NCBI RefSeq assembly: GCF_963678635.1
Contig: NC_087069.1
Span: 11,059,206 to 11,123,205 of the forward strand
Direction of reading: 5' to 3'
Length of the DNA: 64,000 nt
Origin: Symsagittifera roscoffensis
Lineage: Eukaryota > Xenacoelomorpha > Acoela > Convolutidae
In this document: positions 43,640 to 56,900 of the stretch, piece by piece
Layout of the letters: every line of letters starts with the position of its first letter
Numbering within the stretch: position 1 is the stretch's first letter
Made by a program: the position numbers and the translations under genes
The notes under the pieces: generated by a model
The model's input: the letters and a program-made list of their open reading frames with translations, nothing else
What the model was told of the DNA's origin: nothing
The model's database searches: none

Positions 43640-45058
43640 AGATCTAGAGATCGATTCCTCGAGGAAGCAAATGATTTTTTGTGTTGTTGGTTTGAATAAA
43701 AGAAACGCAAATTTAACCGCAGTCAATGCCAAAAATAACATATTCAAACTATTAACATCGAGGATATTGAGTTTTTTGTTGTGAAGATATGGTCCCTATC
43801 TTAAGAAAGTTTTGAAGTTAACATCTGCAGATAGGCTGTGAAGCAGAATGTGAAGAAAGAATTATCACCAAATGAGCGGCTGAGATGTTTTTCGTCGAAC
43901 CATGAGTTTAGTATTCAATACATGCTTCCGTTAGACCGCAGTTGTCTAGTTTTAGTGCCTAGAATGAACAAACGCATATCACCTTCGGCGTAATAGGGTG
44001 ACGTTTTCAGAGTGATGGCCTCAATTCCATAAAAAAAAGATGGAGTAGAATTAAAGAGAGGACACCCCCTTGAGGGACCCCCTTTTTTATGCGTTCTCCA
44101 TCCTTCATTTGCACTTTTTGTTTTCACAACAAGTAAAGAGTCCTTGGAAACATCAAAGCAGTAGTTTTTTGGTGTTTTTGCAGAGTTTATTCAACAATCA
44201 TTTTCAGCAGCTCATTGTGGTCTAGGTGTCGAATGGCGTCGTAAGCGCTTGAGCCACTATGAGTGTTTTTTTTGCGCGGACTTTTAAAACTTAAAACTTC
44301 TTCATTTTTATTGGTTGAACCTTTCAAAGTTGTTATAGTGAAGCATATTCGGTTTGATTCCAGAAAAATACAGTTGTTAAACTTTGTATGAAGAAGGCGC
44401 TCAATCAACAAAGACACAGGGAAAAAAGTGCAATTGTGCGTTTTATTTTTAGGAGAAACCCTTTCTCTTAAAGATAAATTAAAGAATCTTTTTTGAAAGA
44501 AACTGTGGCAATTTAACTTAGGTGGTTGGAGTCGATAGATGCAAATACTTCATATATGGTCGCTTTGCTTTTCGTGGAAAAATTCACGATCTTAGATATG
44601 ACGACACAATCGTTTATCACTGTGGCGTCGTCCCAGAAACCTGGCAAAAGGTGTCCAAATGAAGAAATCCTTCTCTGTCCTGCCAGAGTACACTTCCTCG
44701 GTGTTACCAGTTGACTTTTTTAAATGTTATTTCTCCTATTAAATATGCGTCCAAGAGATCCGATAAATCAGTCGTAGACGCTTCCCGATCCTTAGATACT
44801 AAAGGTAAATCCGCTGTGATTTTATTTACTATTCTACTCATGAAGTTGAGTTTTTCCAATTTTTGAATCTTTCAAGTCTGAGGTTTTCTAGGGTCTTGCA
44901 TAGTTATCTTTCAATGTCAACTTTCTTTTTGGGGATATTTTCGCTACACTTTTCCAATTTTTGTGCTTGTACAATTTCCGACTGTCTTTTAACCGTCCTT
45001 CCCCTCATATTTGAATCTATTACTTTTTCCGATAGGTAAGGTAGATATAAAATATTCT
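43640..45058. other. Gene-free intron interval
   Basis: Short frames on both strands (43915-44127, 44187-44417, 44526-44714) have no recognised motif and no splice context that I can defend. No repeat family recurring elsewhere was recognised. Confidence 0.35.
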
Positions 45059-45751
45059 CTAATGACATTTCCTGAAAATCAAAATTAGAATTGGAAATGA
45101 TTTGTGGGATTTCATAAGTTTTTGATAAATTTGATTTGGAAATGATTGATGATAAACATTTGATGAATTTGGATTGGAATTAGCACGAATTGATTCTTTT
45201 GGTGAAAAATTTTGGTCACTTTTGTTAAACAAAAATTGACTGTAAGGTTGTAGGTGATGATTTCCCCAAGTTTGGGATATTGTAGCCATACTGCTCTCTG
45301 ATTGGCTGAATTTTGAGCATAAATTTGCATGAAATGAAGGACTCTTCTCTGATAGATCAGAATTTATGATATCCTGTGTGTCGCCCTCTTGGGGAATTTT
45401 GCAGAATCGACAGAATCTTTTTGATTCGACGAGGATATAATCTTCAATAAACATGCCCTCCTATGACTGAATTCCTAAAATCTGAAATTTATTTGATTTG
45501 ATAAGTCTGATATCTTCATTTTTGAAGCCCTCCAACAGTTCCTTGAATTTTCTCTTCTGGATAATTCTGCAAGCTAAATAAAAGTTTCTGATGGAGTTAA
45601 AAACAAACTGTTTGTCGTACTTCGACGTTAATGAGGGGGGTAACTTCAAATCTTGAGACATATAATCGATCATACAAATTTCCTGTTCCGCAAAAGGTGA
45701 AATGGTATAATGAAAAGGCAGCATTCTCTCTGCGCATTTGGTTAGTCTCAA
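45059..45751 (-). pseudogene. Two adjacent minus-strand frames, probably a broken retroelement protein
   Basis: Frames at 45461-45751 (96 codons) and 45059-45454 (131 codons) abut in different registers. The first is a compact, charged, possibly helical protein (KCAERMLPFHYTISPF, then RKFKELLEGFKNEDIRL); the second begins with a Cys pair (RFCRFCKIPQEGD) and is then Ser/Asn/Gln-rich. They lie on the same strand as the gypsy remnant at 46.2-47.3 kb and could be from the same or another retroelement (Gag-like or envelope-like). I do not recognise the family. Confidence 0.4.
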
Positions 45752-46264
45752 TTGGTATGTTCGATTTCCCCTAATTTCGTTTCAGAAAGAAATGACTACT
45801 TTAAGATCAGTCAGGACAAGAAATTGGTTCACCACTGAATAGTTAAAAAAATCCACGGTATCATATTATTGCAGGCAGTTCGAGCTCGTGTGTTCAAGTC
45901 TCAGGTTCAATTTCCTGTTATAAGCCGGGTTCTAAGCCTTTGCAACTTGCACCGCATTTAAACTGTGAGTTTTTACACTAATTATAATGACCAATTTTAG
46001 CTACATCAGCTATCAATTGTAACAGTTTTTTAATTGCTAATTCCTGAGTTTTCTCCACACGATTTTGGTCTTGTTACTCAATTTCAGCGATGATGTGAAC
46101 GTTTCAGTGGTCAATAATCCAGTTTTGAAACCATATAGTACAAGGTTGACTTATCGATGCAATTTGAAATAGCTGACTAAAAGCAAATTTTAGACCAGAG
46201 ATGTAAGACAGAATCTAAAAACTCCAGTAGTTTGGGCAACTATAAAGTGTTCTCGAAAATTCTT
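45752..46264. other. Gene-free intron interval
   Basis: No coding frame or recurring repeat is recognised. It may contain the decayed continuation of the minus-strand pol, but no motif supports this. Confidence 0.3.
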
Positions 46265-47260
46265 TGACTTGGCGTCCATCGCTAATTTCACTGATTTATT
46301 TTTTTGCCGTTACAATTATCGGGGCTACGAAACGGTCACTGGTATGGTAAATATGTCTAACTTTACGTTATGACCTTCTTTTTGTCACATCTGAACTTTG
46401 GTTCCAACTTACTATTAGATATGGATCGTAACTTGCATGCTATTCCTTGATTGTTTATTAGTGGAGACATAAACAGTGTGTAATTTTCGATCTGCCCAGT
46501 CTAATAAAGATACCGTTAAGTTTCTTGACAAAAAACCCTCTTGTCTTCTCAGGATTGCTGAAACTAGTTGTGGTCATCTTCTGTTTCGACGACTGTGGCT
46601 ACGGTGTTGGGTGGTTCCAGTTGCGTAGTTAAGATGCCAAGTTCTGGTTGCAAATCTAACCCTAAGAAACAACGTATTCATTTTTTCTGATTTCAAGAAT
46701 TTCGTCTTCTTCTTTACTCAACCGTTCGAATTGATATCTATCAACTAAGTTCCGAATAAGGTTATGGGGTCTATGGTTATAATCCACGTACGATAAAAAC
46801 TGTTAATCTTTCTTATAATCACAGGACTTTTTCCTAGGATCCTTGAGCAGTAGCAAGTCCGCTGTCTTTTTGCTGATGATACACTCCGAGTTCCCTGTGC
46901 CAATAGTCGCACTGAACAGAGTCCCTTTTGCTCTTAACCTCGTTTTGCCAGTTGCGGCGCTGATGATTTTCAGGCTATTTGCTGAATTGCCGAGATATGG
47001 CACTTCTTTGATTCTTAGTACTGAATACTGCGGTTTGAATCAATATAATTAGCGTTTTTTACTCCTCTTCATGGGATATGACATTGTCTTTTCGGAATTT
47101 GCTGATTGACAGTATTTTGCAAAATTTCCTGTTTTGCCACATAAAAAGCAGTTGATGTTGCGAGCTGAACATTTGTCACTACTTTCGGGTTTAAACTGGT
47201 TATCGCAGAATTACCACGGTTTTTGGCGACTTTGATTACCTATTTTGGTTTTGACTCGAA
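46265..47260 (-). pseudogene. Minus-strand Ty3/gypsy remnant: nucleocapsid, protease and start of RT
   Basis: On the - strand, in order: a nucleocapsid knuckle CFLCGKTGNFAKYC (47109-47150) with Asn where His is expected, preceded by a remnant of a second one; a protease frame (46803-47003) with SATIGTGNSECIISKKTADL, where the catalytic Asp is Gly; the protease end block LGLDLQPELGI (about 46633-46665); and the RT opening SVKLAMDAKS (about 46266-46295). Beyond that pol is lost. No LTRs were found. The order and motifs resemble those of the 7.2-kb element, with clear divergence. Confidence 0.72.
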
Positions 47261-49120
47261 TTGTTTCTTCGACTTCCTTTTCAATGGTTTTCTTCCATCC
47301 GCATTTTGCTGGTTGTCCTGGCAACCGAAGATTGAGCGCTTTGAGGCCTTTTTTTCACCTAGATGTGCGTTATACAATTGCATCCTTTCCACGACGTAGC
47401 TTTTCTCTCTTTTGATAAGTAACTCGCATGAAATTTACTGTTTTTAGGCTGGTGTGAGGATTATGCTAGAGAAATCTTTTTCCCTTTGTTGTCAAGGGCA
47501 AAAAAAGTGTAGCTTCACACAATTATCCGACTCATGGTATGATTTCTCCTTCTTTCGACGTTACTTTCTGTGACTTTTCGGATAGGTGCCGTGTCTCGTC
47601 CTGCTCTTTTATTTGCTTTTTGTGGTTTCTGTTGATTCTGGCATTGACGGTGGATTGTCGAAAACAGGATCATCCAGATCTGTCAATAGAACGTTTTGGT
47701 CACAACCCACTAGGTATTGCCTGAAAAAAATGACTTATCTTTAAATCCCACTAAAACAGAAGTTTTGCGGAGACTTTGGTCCAGAATACTGGAACGCCCA
47801 AAGAGTCTGTTCTATTAACAGAATGTAAGACTGCTGGCTGCGCCATGAGATATCCCTAAAGACACTAAAATAACTCAGTTAGAAACCTATCTATTGACAA
47901 TATTAAATGGTTTTTAGATATGGATATCTGATTAGTTTGGAATTGGTTTTAGAATTAATGAGTTGTATCAGCGTAATCTCACTACGGAGACGAGAGAGTG
48001 TCGAGCTAAACCGTGAATAACTTACTCGCTTGACAATTAATGGTGTAAATTAAGAATAGTAACTCAGACTGCATTAGAATAACACCATGACTTTGGATAC
48101 CGATACTACGCCGTATGACAGAAGAGAAGCCGGTTTAAGGAGGATGTCGAACGACCTATAATTATCAGTATGTGCGTTTGTGGTAAGGTGTTTTTGTAGT
48201 CAGAATTCGGTAGATTCACAAAATTAGTGCCAATCGCTTGTTTGAGAATTGATGAAAATTTTTTTGGGGGAGATTATTTTATCAGGGTCGCACGAGGCTA
48301 TCATAGCTATTGCAACGTGATCAGACTCAATGGCGAGCTATCTGCTCCAGCTAGCATTCTATCCCAGGCTATCAACTATGAGGCTGGTTTCAGGCGCGCT
48401 CGAGCTATTTTTCGTAACATTGGTTGTGAGATTTTTCTTTGAAACAAGCAAAAAAAAACTTTCAATTCCGGAAGATGGTGTTGTTCCTCTTTGTAAATTT
48501 TGAGCTGTGACTATCACAGAGCTTGCTATGAGCCCTACTGTTTCCTGTAATTTTGAAATAATGAAACCTTCATACCAGAGGAGATAATTGATTGAGGCTT
48601 TAGGAGCAAAGATTTTTGAGGCTAGCTACACGGCTTGCGGCTTGTTCAACCAACATTGACGCTGATGCTAATTTTGATTTTGCTGACCAATTGTTCAAAA
48701 AGAGGCTCATTTGTTTTTTTTGTTTATGAGATTTTTTCTCAAAAGTTTCTGATTGGGTAAAACAAAGCAGTTCCACCTCCTTCGCCATTCACCACTGAGG
48801 AGATCGATTCTCAGCGACCACTCGAAGTCGAGAACTTTGCTTGATTCATTCAGCATTGTTTTTTGTATGAATGAAAGTTGATTTTAATTTTCAATCATAT
48901 GATGAATAAAGTTGTTTAGTTTGGTTTGTTATGACCATTCGCTTGTAGTTGTAGGTCTCGAAATGGGATTTCTTAAAGCTTCTTTTGTAGTTGAGTTCTA
49001 AAAGGCAGATACTGGCTTTATTTTCCTCATATTAAATTGTGATCTCATATTTTGTTGAATCTCGAGTAGTTTTTTGTATTTCAGCTGCTTCAAACCAACG
49101 AGATAGCACCAGACCCTGAA
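47261..49120. other. Interval without supported genes
   Basis: On the - strand this would be the place for the rest of Gag of the gypsy remnant, but only short uncertain frames are present (such as 48600-48788). The + strand frames at 47539-47724 and 48227-48442 are not supported. The segment 48270-48420 is slightly more GC-rich than its surroundings for no reason I can give. Confidence 0.3.
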
Positions 49121-49124
49121 GTGT

Positions 49125-49339
49125 CCCGGGATGACCGAAACTTCTTATCATACAATTCCCATATATGAGAAACTTCTTGTCATACATTTCCATACAATGC
49201 CATACGTACAGTAAATTGTAAGAAATCTCTATGATAAACATTTTTCCATAAACTAAAATTGTATGACAAGCATTTTTCCACACACTTGATGTATGGAATT
49301 GTATGACAAGCATTTTTGGTGTATGGAGGTCAACCCGGG
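49125..49339. mobile_element. CCCGGGTTGACC family, copy C (215 bp)
   Basis: Left end CCCGGGATGACCGAAACTTC and right end GGAGGTCAACCCGGG are inverted repeats, with GT on both flanks (49123-49124 and 49340-49341). Motifs TTGTATGACAAGCATTTTT recur in the right half and their inverse in the left. This is the shortest copy and looks like an internal-deletion derivative of A and B. Confidence 0.82.
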
Positions 49340-49439
49340 GTCCTTGTTAAAACTTTGGTACAGAATTAGCATTTAGTCTTTCATGGGTTAGCTTAAATAC
49401 CTCCAGGCATTAGGAGATATTGTAGACATATCCAGCCAA

Positions 49440-50280
49440 TAGTGCAAGGTAGCTATATTGGGACCTTGCATTGTACTGTTTGGGCAAATACTGTTAACTT
49501 CATTTTTTGACTGCACGGGTTTACATAGGTAATCCATAAAACTTCAAAGTTACCGGTCAATTTCCGAAACCTCCGCAATTTGGTATAATTTTTAGACAAA
49601 ATTTTCATGCCTAAATCACAAAACTTTTGGAAACATTTTACATCTGGACCAATTTTTATTTTGATTTAAAAAAATTATTCACACAGCTTGCATTTGTCTC
49701 TGTTACTGAAATAAAGCGGAAAAAATTGTGAGCAAAAAATCTTCGTTCCGTTTTAATAGAATTATCAAAAAAATTTTTGAATATCTTTGTGCGGTAAGGA
49801 GTAGTACTATGTCAGATATTGTTCAGTTTATATGTCAAGGATAATCAGAAAAGAATATCCGATGAAAAAACTGATGTACTGTACATAGACAACGTTAGGG
49901 AACATGCATTCTATCTACCTTTAACTGAAGCTATCCGACAATTGCAAAAAAAAAACTTTACATGAGCGTGGTTCCTTTTTATATTACGTTTTTGTCAAAA
50001 AATGATAAACTTGATGTGGACTTAAAACATCATTTCGGCAAAGATATACCGTTTTTTCTAAATTCTAAATTCTTATCTGTCATTTTAAACTTAACAGAAA
50101 AAAATTGCAAAAGGGGTCTGATTATTAGAACAACAGAGACAGTTTGACAGCAAAGGCCAACAAAAACCTTAATTGGTTTGCTTCACTGTTTAGTTTTATC
50201 CCATTAAGGTTGTACATCGTTTTTTATAAGTTTGTGCTGCGAACTGAGCTTTTAAATGCATGTTTTTCAGATCCAAACTA
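49440..50280 (+). repeat. Dispersed repeat X, copy 1 (partial)
   Basis: Blocks TAGTACTATGTC (49801), GATGTACTGTACATAGACAA and AACTGAAGCTATCCGACAAT recur in the same order at 51484-51615, in part at 54276-54360, and at 58305-58445. Earlier parts match 50980-51230. No protein is supported. Confidence 0.55.
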
Positions 50281-50299
50281 AAGTCGTCCGCCGCGCTGC

Positions 50300-53200
50300 G
50301 TCAGATAGAACTCATATATCAGAACTAAGAGCAGATTGTGTAACTTATCTATAACAAAATCGTTTTTTCTAAGATATTTTTGCAAAAGCGTTGAAGTTAT
50401 CGATTGCGCGCTTAGTAAAAACGAATAGCTTAATAAAATATAATTTCTGATAACCACTTTGAAACTCTTACTCAACAGAAAAATATTGTCAGCTCGCAAA
50501 TTTTGAAGTAAACACTAAAATTGTGAAAAAAAACACAGAATTTTGAGTACATCTCACCAAACTTTAGAAAATTTTTAAATAAACCGTGAACAAAAACAAT
50601 CCCTTATTGTGAAAAGTCTCCTGTGGTAAATTTAGATATCAATTTATTTGATTCTAGTTTTCTTCAGATTGTTTGTTTAAGCTCAACATAAAAAACATTA
50701 CAAGTTTTTTAGCTAACTAATGCCCAAACAAAACAATGCTGAACCAAATGTATTTTGAGAAGCTTCTGAAGTCTGATGTTAGTTTGTGATTTGTACTGTT
50801 TGTGGGATCCTGCAGTGTAGTTTTTGTTTTTGGGCAATAATCAATGACTAATCACAATTTTGCCATAGAACTAATTTTGGTTATTAATACTTTGCCATTC
50901 AAGAGAATATTTATCCCATCGTTATTAAGGCGTTTGGCTATTTATGAGAAAGTTTTGCTCACTGAACTGAAAAATTTAACTTCATTTGGTCACCCAATTG
51001 GTTTACAAAAGGACCACATGAATTTTCAAAGTTACCCATCAATTTCCACAACTTTCTCAATTTACTACTACTTTAAGAAAAAACGCTAATGCTGAATCAC
51101 AAAGTAGTTGGAAAAACATCCTATCATGATCCTTTTTTTTATTTGTTTTTAGAACAATTTTCCACACAAAATGCGCATAACAATATCTGAGAAAAAAAGC
51201 AAAAAAAATTACCAAATACTGTTCATTTAGTTGAATTGGAATTTTGAATATTTTTCTCAAAAGTTTTTATTTTAGATTTATCTCTTCTTAATTATTCACG
51301 GTTTTACAGGCCATCAACGTCTTTTTCTTAAAGTCTTCAAACGCAAAAAATTTTTTTTAAATTCATCGTTCTTACAACCTCAAATGCGTTGATCTCAAGT
51401 CTTTTGAATGCCGCGTTTGTAGAGTAGGTGTAAAAAAATATTTTCTGGCTAGATCAAAGTTCAATAAGGTGTACCTTAAGATTTAGTACTATGTCGATTG
51501 TTGTTGATTTTATATAACAAAGTGATACTAAAAAATTTGCGATGAATATACTGTTGTACAGTACCTAGATAAAGGTTTACTATATGCGTCCTCTCTAACT
51601 TCAACTGAAGCTATCAGAAAATCACAAAATTCTTAACATGAGCTAAATATCTTTCCTAATGAAAATCAGTTCAATTTAATTGCATCAAAGTTAGATTTAT
51701 AAAATTTTGAAGAAAAGAAATCTAACATGGTGCGGACTTATAATAATCATAACAAGTTCGTTTACAAGAAGGGAACAGACTTGATTATGGTTTAACTAAA
51801 TCAAAACAAAATTTAAAAAATTCACTCTTGGAGGAACACCAAAAAAGCAAACAACAAAGAATACAATTATTTTCCAGTTACCAAAAAAACATTCCTTAAA
51901 ATTTTTATCACAAAGGTTAAGATCTCGTATAAAATGCAGAAATGAATTTAGTTGACTATTTAGACAATCCAATACGCCCTCAATTTATTTTTTGTCTGAC
52001 GCATAAAAATGAATAAATAAAGAATTAACCCAATATTTAAACTTTTTTTGTGGCTCGTCATTTTTTCTGTGTTTATTAACCTGAAATTACGCTTATTTTT
52101 TGAGAATGCGCAAGAATTTCTGGATCGGCAATTGTTTCATTCATTATTAAGTATGAGCGCTGCCTACTTTTATTTTAAGTCACTAACATCAATAAATATT
52201 ATGTATGCAATTCCCTGATGTAACAGAAGCTAAACTTGTCTTATATTTTCCGAGGACTGTCTGTTTTTCGTAAATCGAAACAATTTCGAAGTATCAGCTT
52301 TTGTTATTGCTCAATTTTAACTGGTTTGGTTTTTTGGTTTTTGTAGCAGCTCCACATACTTTTACTGCATACTGATATATCGGTTTAATATAAATTTTGT
52401 AAAAAATTAGAAGTTGGTTTTAAGTAGACATTTGCCGCAAGTGGTATATAATGGACGCATTTCGAGATGTTGCTTTAAAAGTTTTTTGAATATGCAAAAA
52501 ATAACAAAGCTTATCATCCAAAGAGAGGCCAAGATAATTGCTATAATTGGGTTGATCTTTTATGCTAATTTTTATTCAAATTTTTTATTTAAGGTTTTAT
52601 CTTGGTTAGGAACTAATTTTTGTACAATCAGCCAAGTTTTCACGTTTTATAAGTTGTCTGCTTTTGCGTCTTTTTCCTTTTTAATAGAAATTAGGCTACA
52701 ATGATTGGCATAAGGAGTTCTTTTTGAGATCACAAAAACCTTCGACAGATCATATGTTTGAAAAAGAATGGGCCGCAAAACTCACCCTTGTGAAATTCCA
52801 TATTCAACTATCCACCGTGCTCTCTACTATTACATATGAAACTGGTCTTCAGATACGTTGATATCAACTTTTCCGTGTACCCTCTAATTCATAAGCTCTA
52901 CATCTCTGTATAAAATTTCCATGGTCAACAGTGTCGAATGTTTTGGAAAAATCAAGCCTTTAACAAAACAGTGTATCTTTGTTGTTTAAAGAATGCGATG
53001 TTGTTTACCAGAAATAAAAGCAGACTGTGTAACTTATCTATAACAAATTCGGTTTCTTTTTAAAAGATATTTTTTGCAAAAGCGTTGAAGTTACCGTTTG
53101 CGCGCTTATTAAAAATGAATAGCCTGATAAAATATAATTTCTGATAACCACTTTGAAACTCTTACTCCACAGAAAAAAATTGTCAAATCGCAAATTTTGA

Positions 53201-55060
53201 AGTGAAAACTAAAATTGTGAAAAAAACACAGAAAAATGAGTACATCTCACCAATCATTTAAAAACATTTAAATAAACTTTTAACTAAAACAATCCCCGAT
53301 TGTGAAAAGTCTCCTATGGTAAATTTAGATATCAAATTCTTTGATTCTACTTTTCTTCAGATTGTTTGTTTAACCTCAACAAAAAAACATTATAAGTTAA
53401 CTCACTAATGCCGAAATAAAACAATGCTGAGCTAAATGTATTTTGAGAAGCTTCTGAAGTCAGATGCTAGTTTGTGAACTGTACTGTGTGTGGGATCCTG
53501 CAGCTCACTATTGCTGAAATAAAACAATGCTGAACTAAATGTATTTTGAGAAGCTTCTGAAGTCTGATGTTAGTTTGTGAACTGTACTGTGTGTGGGATC
53601 CTGCAATCAATGATTAATCAAAATTGTGCCAAAGGTCTAACTTTGGTTAATAAAATTTTTGCCATTCAAGAGAATAATTTTCCCATCGTTATAAAAGCGT
53701 TTGGCTATTTATGAGAAAGTTTTGCTCACTGAACTGAAAAACTTAACTTCATTTGATCACCCAATTGGTTAACAAAAGGACCATATGAATTTTCAAAGAT
53801 GCCCATCAATTTCTACAACTTTCTCAATTTACTACAACTTTAAGAAAAACGCTAATGCTGAATCACAAAGTAGTTGAAAAAACATCCTATCATGATCCTA
53901 GATTTGGCATCATGATCCTTTAGATTTGATTTTAGAACAATTTTCCACACAAAATGCGCATCACAATATCAGAGAAAAAGGCAAAAAAAAATTACCAAAA
54001 ACTGTTCATTTAGTTGAATTGGAATTTTGAATATATTTCTCAAAAGTTTTTAATTTAGATTTATTTCTTCTTAATTATTCACGGTTTTATAGGCCATCAA
54101 GTTCATTTTCTTAAAGTCTTCAAACTTCAAACGCAAAAAAAAAATTTAAATTCATTGTTCTTACAACTTCAAATGCGTTGATCCTAAGTCTTTAGAATAC
54201 CGCATTTGAAAAGTAGGTGTAAAAAAGTTTTTTTCTGGCTGGATCAAAGTTAAATAAGGTGTACCTTAAGAATTAGTACTATGTCGATTGTTGTTGATTT
54301 TATATGTCAAAGCGATACTAAAAAATTTGCGATGAATATACTGTTGTACGGTACCTAGATAAGGGTTTGGTATATGCGTCCACATACTGATTAGTCCATG
54401 CGTCCACAGACTAGTACTGCAGACTGATTTATCGGTTAAATATAAATTATGTAAAAGATTAGCAGTTGTTTTTGTGTAGATATTTGCCGCAAGTGGTACA
54501 TACTGGACGCATTTCGAGATGCTATTTTTAAATTTTTTTGAATATGCAACTTACAACATAGCGTAACATCCGAATAGAGGACAAAGTATTTTCTATAATT
54601 GGATTGATCTTTTATGTTAATTTTGATTTAAATTCTATATTTAAGGTTTTATCTTGGTTAGGGACTGATTTTTGTACAATCAGCCAAGTTTTCACGTTTT
54701 ATAAGTTGTTTGCTTTTGCTTCTTCTTCCATTTTGTCTTTAGAAACTAGGCTACAATGATTGGCACAAGGAGTTCTTTTTGAGATCACAAAAACCTTCGA
54801 CAGATCATATATTTGAAAAAGAATGGGCCGCAAAACTGACCCTTGTGAAATTCCATATTCAACTATACACCGTGCTCTCTGCTATTACATATCAAACTGA
54901 TCTTCAGATACGTTGATATCAACTTTTCCGTGTTACCCTCTAATTCATAAGCTCTACATCTCTGTATGAATTTTCCATGGTCAACAGTGTCAAATATATT
55001 CGAAAAATCAAGCATTAAACAAGTCAGTGTATCTTTGTTGTTTAAAGAATGCTCTATACA
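50300..55060. repeat. Large imperfect tandem duplication: repeat X plus part of a LINE
   Basis: Sequence from about 50328 (GCAGATTGTGTAACTTATCT) to 53010 recurs from about 53023 (GCAGACTGTGTAACTTATCT) to about 55060. Both units carry X and then the same LINE segment. The second unit lacks roughly 770 bp between X and the LINE segment (between about 54375 and 54410). Identity by eye is high but not perfect, so the event is neither very recent nor ancient. A short extra duplication (CTGAACTAAATGTATTTTGAG...GTGTGGGATCCTGCA) occurs at 53430-53600. Confidence 0.7.
52360..53010 (-). pseudogene. LINE reverse-transcriptase fragment (first unit)
   Basis: This segment parallels 54410-55050 and on the - strand carries the decayed region following RT motif A and motif B. 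It has no useful open frame. Confidence 0.6.
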
Positions 55061-56900
55061 TTCAGTTAACTCAGTCATTGCTTCAACTGCGCCTCGCTTA
55101 CTACAAAAACCAAACTGTTCGTCAGCTTTTCATACTTCTGCAAAAAATCAATTATTCATTTAATCATAATTTTTCAAAAATTTTTTGCCAGAGTTGGAAT
55201 AAAACTTTTGGTCTATAGTTGTTTAACACTGTCTGTGGTCCACTTCTGCGAAGTAATTGATTTTATCCAGTTTTCAAGCAGCTGGGGAAATTGCTTTCAG
55301 AAAGTGACTTTTTAAATAGGGTTGAAAACCATTCGCAAATAACAGGATTCATTTTTCTAATATGAAGTTCGCTTTGTTCGTAGGTGTTTTGCTTTAAATG
55401 GCCTTAACTCCCTTGATTATGTTGCAGATCTCAGTCGCAATAGATGTTTTTTTATAGCGGCAGTGAAAACTTTTTTTTTGTTACAAGCTTTTTAAACAGG
55501 TTTGGGACCCAATCTTTCTCAATTTGAATTTTTTTTAATTTCTCGAGTGTTTTTGCCTGCCATTCTGTTAATTAGGAGATTTCAGTTGTCATCTAAGTTC
55601 AAATGCTCTCGTTTCATAGTCTCTTTTACGTTTTTAAATTTATCCCAGAACCAATATTTAGCTTTCATAAATTAAATTGTAAAGTTATAATCGTTTTCTA
55701 AACATTTGAATGATCGCGTGCTTTTTTAAATTGGTTCTTCATTGCTCTGGTTAAGGGTATTTGTGGAAAAAGTCATTCAAATTGAGTCATGATCCGATAA
55801 ATTAGGGGTCTCTACAGTCGTTTCAGCATATATATTTGCAAAAATAAAATCAATCCAAGCCGATTTTGTTTCCATATCTCGGGTGGGCTTAATATCATTT
55901 CCAACTTTTAATTCAAACAATTTGAGAGTTTTTCTCAGATTGAACACTACGTTGTTTCTCTTCGTCCTGTTAAAGTTAAAAATACCGCTTAGTATATTCA
56001 TTTTTTTGGTTGCTTTTTATTTAATTCTAAGTGCTCTGCAAGCAAATCAAGGAAATTTTCTGGTTTCATTTGTGCTGCTTTCTATAGTGTTGTAAGTATC
56101 AGATAGTTTTTTTTAGCGATTATGATTTCAACCGTCTGTAAGTAAACTTTATCCTTTTTCGTTCCCCTAAGCAAATTTGTCTCCCCTAAGCAAATAAGAA
56201 ATTCTAGAAATAAGTGTGGCCCCTCCAATTTTTCTCCGCAATCTGTTAGTCAAAACTTTAGGGTGGTAATTTTCCAATGAAACTAGATCTGTCTCGGTGT
56301 TGTCGTTGAACCACGTCTCGTTGGCGTGTTCATGATGAACATACATAAGAACTCATCAAAATTTTGGTTAATTGATCTTAATTTCTGCAAAAAATGTTGT
56401 TAGATCTCATTTTTGATAGTGGTTTTGATTGTTGTTGCTTCAAGGTTTTGATTTTGCCAATTTATTGATTTTTTTTCTTTTTCTTTTCTTACTATCCTGT
56501 TATGTTTATTTAGATCAAAAGTCCTAACAAAAATGCATTGACAGGAAAAACATAAAACAAGCACGGTCGTTGAAATAAACGTATGTTAAGTGTCTGCTGT
56601 TCTGTTTATTTATTTGCCAAACAGAGACATCAAAGCCTTTAGCGAAGCAAAAAATCGCAATACCAAACTCTTGTACAGTAGGATCAAATATTATTTCCTG
56701 AGAACAAGGCTCATCAGAGAATTGTAAAGCTTTATTCCTAGAAGACACTTCTGAATTTTTTTCATAAGAGTCATTATTTGGAAACTCGTTCCGTTGTTGC
56801 ATTAGTTTTTCCTTTATTCAGATAACCTGATATACTGATAACCTGGACTTCTTTCGAACTAAAGCTGAAATGGTTCAGCAGAAAAACGCAAGCCAGTCTT
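54410..56900 (-). pseudogene. Non-LTR retrotransposon (LINE), endonuclease and RT fragments
   Basis: On the - strand, 55777-56001 encodes the end of an AP-type endonuclease (SAWIDFIFANIYAE, then NLSDHDSI with the catalytic SDH). Further downstream, 54863-55078 encodes the RT motif A region (CLMLDFSNIFDTVDHGKF), and 54821-54854 encodes the motif B sequence (GISQGSVLRPILF). This is the EN-RT order of Jockey/CR1-like LINEs. Stops and shifts are frequent; the YADD motif is not recognisable. The 92-codon frame at 56524-56802 may be upstream LINE sequence but shows no motif. Confidence 0.78.
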
